Source: Terebella lapidaria
Taxonomy: Eukaryota; Annelida; Polychaeta; Terebellida; Terebellidae
Direction of reading: 5' to 3'
NCBI GenBank assembly: GCA_949152475.1
Contig: OX424556.1
Span: forward strand, 14,132,664-14,196,663
Length of the DNA stretch: 64,000 nucleotides
Below are positions 59,896 to 64,000 of the stretch, in pieces. How positions within the stretch are numbered: the stretch's first letter is position 1; each line of letters starts with the position of its first letter. The translations under genes and the position numbers were made by a program. The notes under the pieces were generated by a model that was not told where the DNA came from, made no database searches, and saw only the letters and a list, made by a program, of their open reading frames with translations.

Positions 59896-61920
59896 ATGTT
59901 GAAGCGTAAATATTACAAATGTAGGACGCGTCAAAACTGGGAAACCTATAGAAAGTATAGAAATAGGGTTGGTAATTTGAGGAAGAAGAGTATGAAGCAG
60001 TATTTAAGTAATAAGTGTAAAGTCACCAATGATGGAAAACAATTTTGGAAACATATTAAACCATTAATATCAAATAAGGGGGCAAACCATGATGATAAGA
60101 TAATATTGATGGAAAATGGCTCCGTTATTAATAATGCTGATGATGTGTGTAATATTATGAATGAATATTATGTAAATGTTGCAGATCACATTGGACATAC
60201 AGATTCCATATTTAGTGGTGATAATTTTGACTCCATTATACGTAGACACGAAAATCATGAAAGTGTCTGTGATATAAAAGCTAGACATTCAAATAATACA
60301 TTTTCCTTTGAATTTGTCTCAGAGGGAACGGTGTTAAATCATTTGAAGGGTCTCAATATAAGGAAAGCCACTGGACACGACAATATCCCGCCCAAGCTGA
60401 TCAAACTTGGTGCAGATGTTCTGGTTAAGCCCATACAGTCTCTCATCAATATATCCATTGATAGTTGCACATTTCCAGATGATCTTAAATTGGCAGAAGT
60501 GAGGCCGATTCATAAGAAAAATAGTACACTAGAGAAGTCAAATTTTAGACCTGTGAGCATTCTGCCATGTTTATCAAAAGTATTCGAAAGCGTTTTCATA
60601 GATCAAATGAGCAACTACATTGAACTCTTACTATCTAAGAATATATCGGGATTTAGGAAAGGGTACAGCTGTGAAAGTGTTTTAGTAAATTTAGTTAATC
60701 GGTGCAAGACATCTCTTGACAATAGACAGATCAGTGCTGCATTGTTAACAGACTTATCCAAAGCTTTCGACTGTCTGCCACATGGGCTGATGGTCGCAAA
60801 GTTAAATGCATATGGGTTTGAGGCAGAGGCTTGCACGTTGCTGAGTAATTATTTTCAAACTAGAATGCGGAGAGTTAAAATAGGAAAGGACACAAGTGAG
60901 TGGATGATGATTAAAAAAGGGGCAGCGCAAGGATCTAAGATGGGTCCTTTCTTGTACAATATTTACACAAATGATTTGATGTATGTTCTCGAAAATGTAT
61001 GTGATATTTATAACTATGCTGACGACAACACAATTTGTGTACATGATGATAATATTGACAAAGTTGTCACCAAGATCAGATCAGCATCAGCTATTATGCT
61101 GGAGTGGTTTGGGAACAATTACTTACAGGCCAATGCGTCTAAGTTTCAGTTCATTGTATTCGGTCAAGATAAGCAAGATATATCTCTGTGCATCAATGAT
61201 AGCGTTACACTCACGTCTGAAAGTTCTGTAAAAGTGTTAGGGGTCCATATTGACCATGCCCTAAACTTTGACCTTCACATTTCAGAATTATGCAAGAAGG
61301 CTGGTAAATATCTAAGTGTGTTGGGTCGTTTATCGAAAGCTTTGGACTGTAAGGAGAAATTATTACTATTTGAAAGTTTTATTTTGTCACAGTTTAATTA
61401 CTGCCCATTAGTATGGCACAACTGTAGCTTGAAAAATATAAAAAAAATTGAGAAAATCCAAGAAAGAGCTCTAAGGTTTGTTTTCAATGACTTTCGGTCA
61501 ACATATAGTGAATTAAGGAATCTCAGTGGGAAATCCTTGTTATATGTACAAAGACTTAGGCTTGTTGCTCTTCAAGTTTTCAAATCCTTGAACTATGATC
61601 ATACCGGGCCCCAATATTTATTGGACATGTTCAAAATTAAGGAATCCAGATATGAGATGAAATGCTTACTCCCCCTGTCCCCACCTAAATTTAATACCAT
61701 TAAGTATGGAAAAATACAATTAGGTATGAGGGAGCAGGTTTGTGGAATAAGTTATCGAACGATCTCAAAAGTGTTACAGAATATACAAAATTTAAAAGAA
61801 ATATCGCCAAATGGGAAGGTCCTACATGCTCATGTTCCTATTGTAATTTCTGTATTCTGTCACAAATCTGATGTCAATAATCATATAACAAATACACACA
61901 TATTGTATATTTCTGAATAG
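59896..61920 (+). CDS. LINE 1 ORF2 fragment: non-LTR reverse transcriptase, frameshifted near its C-terminus
   Basis: This 674-codon frame is the RT part of ORF2, which copies LINE RNA at a nicked chromosomal target. Landmarks: KATGHDNIPPKLIK (157-170), RPIHKK (203-208), NFRPVSILPCLSKVFE (216-231), motif A with D286-LSKAFD, the KKGAAQGSKMGP loop (340-351; A at position 344 where GVPQG elements have P), catalytic Y374-A-D376-D377, KFQFIVFG (416-423), VKVLGVHID (445-453) and SQFNYCPLVW (498-507). The ATG is internal: the natural frame came from 57,942-58,323 before the Helitron-like insertion. Near 61,720 a base appears lost. Another frame from 61,722 gives RYEGAGLWNKL and ends in a Cys cluster (CSCSYCNFC) with a stop at 61,869-61,871, so residues after about 609 are not authentic. 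The element is inactive as it stands. Confidence 0.9.
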   Translation: MLKRKYYKCRTRQNWETYRKYRNRVGNLRKKSMKQYLSNKCKVTNDGKQFWKHIKPLISNKGANHDDKIILMENGSVINNADDVCNIMNEYYVNVADHIGHTDSIFSGDNFDSIIRRHENHESVCDIKARHSNNTFSFEFVSEGTVLNHLKGLNIRKATGHDNIPPKLIKLGADVLVKPIQSLINISIDSCTFPDDLKLAEVRPIHKKNSTLEKSNFRPVSILPCLSKVFESVFIDQMSNYIELLLSKNISGFRKGYSCESVLVNLVNRCKTSLDNRQISAALLTDLSKAFDCLPHGLMVAKLNAYGFEAEACTLLSNYFQTRMRRVKIGKDTSEWMMIKKGAAQGSKMGPFLYNIYTNDLMYVLENVCDIYNYADDNTICVHDDNIDKVVTKIRSASAIMLEWFGNNYLQANASKFQFIVFGQDKQDISLCINDSVTLTSESSVKVLGVHIDHALNFDLHISELCKKAGKYLSVLGRLSKALDCKEKLLLFESFILSQFNYCPLVWHNCSLKNIKKIEKIQERALRFVFNDFRSTYSELRNLSGKSLLYVQRLRLVALQVFKSLNYDHTGPQYLLDMFKIKESRYEMKCLLPLSPPKFNTIKYGKIQLGMREQVCGISYRTISKVLQNIQNLKEISPNGKVLHAHVPIVISVFCHKSDVNNHITNTHILYISE

Positions 61921-62073
61921 TCGTTGTACACACACAGTATTATGATCATGCTGATTTACATGTATGTATTGTTTGGTTTTCATCCTTTCATTTGTATATT
62001 AATCATGTCATTTCTTCACTGTCGGTCAATAGCTGAAAAGCTACTGTTACCTGTTTTTACTATACCGACGTTA

Positions 62074-62105
62074 AATAAAGTTTTATTCTATTCTATTCTA
62101 TAATT
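62074..62105 (+). terminator. LINE 1 polyadenylation signal and (TTCTA)n tail
   Basis: AATAAA at 62,074-62,079 is followed by a short pentanucleotide tail (three TTCTA units) and then module M sequence. Microsatellite rather than poly-A tails are common in the CR1/Jockey group. Confidence 0.75.
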
Positions 62106-62107
62106 CT

Positions 62108-62250
62108 ATGTTGTCGGGTTGAGTCAAGTTCGGGGCTCTACTGTGTGAATGATCTTGACATTGACATAATGTCTTCCCTAAAAAACATTATTTCACGGTA
62201 GCAAGACTTGTTGAAAGTTATAAAAGCCAGCATGGAGTCAAAATAACACA
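62108..62250 (+). repeat. Module M continuation after LINE 1
   Basis: 'ttgtcgggttgagtcaagttcggggctctactgtgtgaatg' and 'gttgaaagttataaaagccagcatggagtcaaaataac' match M at about 27,763-27,900 and 40,348-40,480. It then breaks off, and the 62,251-62,514 interval shows nothing recognisable. Confidence 0.8.
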
Positions 62251-62514
62251 CTTCCAGAATGATGTGTTGGTGTTCATATCTATTCCGACGGTACTCAAAG
62301 TTTGTAGACACTTCTCATATGCGTATATATGATCGTCTATTTGTACAATATTGACCAAGATCAACCTGGCAAATATATTAAAAATCCGGGACAAATTGAA
62401 GACGGTACTGAATTTTATTGACACCTTGGTATTTTTGATGTGCGTTTATCTACTCGATCAGGGATTATTATCCATATCAACTACCAATTCACTAAATTCA
62501 TTTCACACCGATGT

Positions 62515-63225
62515 TCGCCCTTCAACCTCTTATGTCTGCATTTGGACAAAGGCATGGCTGCAAAGATCTGATTTCTAAGATGAGCGAAGACTGTCAGAAA
62601 GCGCTTGATAACCATTATCATATAACGGTTATAGCGATGGATCTATCAAAAGCATTTGACTGTATTCCATATGGCCATTTGATAGCCAAAGTGTATCACT
62701 ACGGTATAAACATTAAGACATGCGAAATCATATCTCCAAAATAGAAAACAGCGCGTAAAAATGGGCTGCCATGAAAGTCCATGGGTGTCCGCTGTTAGAG
62801 GAGTTCCCCAAGGAAGTATACTGGGTCCGCTGCTAATAACTATTTTTCAAAATGATTTCTTACTCCTAGATATAAATTCAATTATATACAATTATGTGGA
62901 CGACAATACTATTGCATATATGGACAAAGGCTTATCTACGACAAAAGAGACGGTCCAATCACACGCCAGATTAGCCATAATATAGTTTGAAGAAATTTAA
63001 TGAGACCTAATCCAGCAAAGTTCCAAGTCTTGTTTCTTGGAAAAGATACCATGTGTCATAACCATATTTTGCTCACTGGAACTAAGATTCATGTTTCGGA
63101 GTCCATTACTATTTCATTAATAGAGCTTGATAATAAACTCAATTTTAATAAGTGTATTGGTCCCATTTGTTCCAAGGTATCTGAACAAATAAATGCCCTC
63201 ATTAGAATAAAGAACGACATTCTCT
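62515..63225 (+). pseudogene. LINE 2 reverse transcriptase pseudogene, part 1
   Basis: Three frames together give an RT middle region: SAFGQRHGCKDLI, then MDLSKAFDCIPYGHLIAK (motif A), a frameshift near 62,735, then LQNRKQRVKMG and GVPQGSILGPLLITIFQND, the catalytic box as NYVDDNTI (usually YADD), another frameshift near 62,990, then NPAKFQVLFLGK and LDNKLNFN. It ends at NALIRIKND where R1 is inserted. It is related to, but distinct from, LINE 1. Inactive. Confidence 0.85.
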
Positions 63226-63707
63226 GCCCCTGATGACACCAGTGTGTCTCTTGATGAAGTAATTGGTCGGGCTTTGTTTCTATTTGCTAAATGTTATATG
63301 TTTGTTATTGGAATCATCAAAATTTGGCTGTATTGGTGGTAATCGATACTTACATTCATACCACTGAGCCGGTATCACTGCTGGTGGACGTTAAATCTGT
63401 TCCCGAGGATAACATCAACTCAGTAGCCTTTTGGCTTGTGATAAGGTACTTATGTACTTGTCATATATCTATTCCATGGGGTTTGTTTCGAATTTCTAAA
63501 TTATTTTCATAGGTTGTTGGGCAGTTGTATACTAATTCCATCAGGTGTACAGTAGAAACAACTACATTTACCACACTGTCTGCCCCCTGATGACGCCAGT
63601 GTGTCTCTTGGTCGGGCTTCGTTTCTATTGCTAAATGTTGTATGTTTGTTTTTCGAATCATCAATCATTTGGTTGTATTGGTGGTAATAGATCGATACTT
63701 ACATTGA
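63226..63707 (-). mobile_element. Inverted R1 insertion in LINE 2, with a partly duplicated unit
   Basis: Read on the minus strand it contains the R1 core ('cactggcgtcatcag', 'cacctgatggaattagtatacaactgcccaacaacctatga', 'ggctactgagttgatg') followed by a second start of the unit, so the about 125-bp head is present twice (63,583-63,707 and 63,226-63,355). LINE 2 runs NALIRIKND before it and IDVDSQETIYKS after it, with ACATT at both junctions. This proves R1 is mobile independent of the GPCR duplication. Confidence 0.75.
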
Positions 63708-64000
63708 TGTAGACAGTCAAGAAACTATCTACAAAAGTCTCGTACATAGCGTCCAATATAAATTACTGCTGGATGTTTATCGGACGCACCATCCTGCATA
63801 AACTAAACAAACTAAATGAAAGGGCATTGAAAATGGTGCGCAACAATTGCTCATGCGATTACGAAACGCTTTTACGACAAAACAACACATTTGATGTCTT
63901 CAAAAATGGAAATGAAACACTCTCTATCGAAATGCTCAAGATTGATCAAAGAACGTGCCCAACCTATATAGGTGATCTATTTAAACCGAATGTTCCATCG
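63708..64000 (+). pseudogene. LINE 2 reverse transcriptase pseudogene, part 2 (runs off the window)
   Basis: After R1 the frame resumes as VDSQETIYKSLVHS, shifts once near 63,745 and continues INYCWMFIGRTILHKLNKL, NERALKMVRNN, DYETLLRQNNT and LSIEMLKIDQ, which is the thumb/C-terminal region of Jockey-type ORF2 (compare SQFNYCPLVW...IQERALRFVFND in LINE 1). The 3' end lies beyond the window. Confidence 0.85.

Larger units (their letters stand above)
57934..62107 (+). mobile_element. LINE 1 (Jockey/CR1-like non-LTR retrotransposon), 5' truncated, split by a Helitron-like element
   Basis: Inserted in module M: the intact M sequence 'gatcaatggtgttgtcggattgag' (about 27,752) is here split between 57,933 and 62,108, with ATG on both sides as a minimal target duplication. 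It keeps the C-terminal part of the endonuclease, the linker and the RT. The 3' end has AATAAA (62,074-62,079) and a (TTCTA)n tail. The 5' UTR, ORF1 and most of the endonuclease are missing, as expected for incomplete reverse transcription. Confidence 0.9.

Overview
This is a eukaryotic window, most likely from a marine invertebrate. It is AT-rich, gene-poor and packed with transposable-element debris. It contains an apparently intact rhodopsin-class GPCR on the minus strand, Jockey/CR1-type LINE reverse transcriptases, and Helitron-like (ACGG)n elements resembling the pearl family described from bivalves. These favour a lophotrochozoan such as a mollusc, but I cannot name a species, and a deuterostome invertebrate is not excluded. 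No operon, CRISPR array or bacterial feature is present, and I found no convincing tRNA or rRNA.

Region 1 (1-10,200) is a GPCR locus built by tandem segmental duplication. Copy C (6,027-9,327) holds the 3' flank and 3' end of the only intact gene (8,942-10,198, minus). Copy A (1-3,285) carries the same flank and a broken TM6-TM7 fragment of the gene. Copy B (3,326-5,070) is a shorter, decayed third copy. The three copies act as alignments of one another: they expose a mobile repeat (R1) present in A and C but absent from B, and a TIR element present only in B.

Region 2 (10,813-15,911) is bracketed by inverted arms carrying palindromic CGTACG tandem repeats and looks like a 5.1-kb foldback-type element with smaller inverted repeats inside.

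Region 3 (about 17,300-62,250) is an expanded array of a repeat I call module M, with at least 15 diverged copies. From about 37.3 kb it resolves into a higher-order tandem array with a core period of about 3.1 kb (4.2-4.5 kb where an inserted element is included). The array has been hit by many elements: two copies of a 2.5-2.6 kb TIR element with 5-bp target duplications, a 1.1-kb TIR element repeated in three tandem units with TAATAC flanks, a 296-bp element with perfect 30-bp TIRs nested in one of those, Helitron-like elements, a large inverted repeat, and a LINE.

Region 4 (57,934-64,000) is a nest of retroelements. LINE 1 sits in module M and is itself split, in frame, by a 1.57-kb Helitron-like element. 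LINE 2 is a frameshifted RT pseudogene split by an inverted R1 repeat and running off the window.

Apart from the GPCR no host gene is recognisable. The short open frames that recur through the window (60-150 codons) follow the repeats and are not credible genes. The window's value is stratigraphic: nearly every insertion has an empty-site or paralogous comparison inside the same 64 kb.
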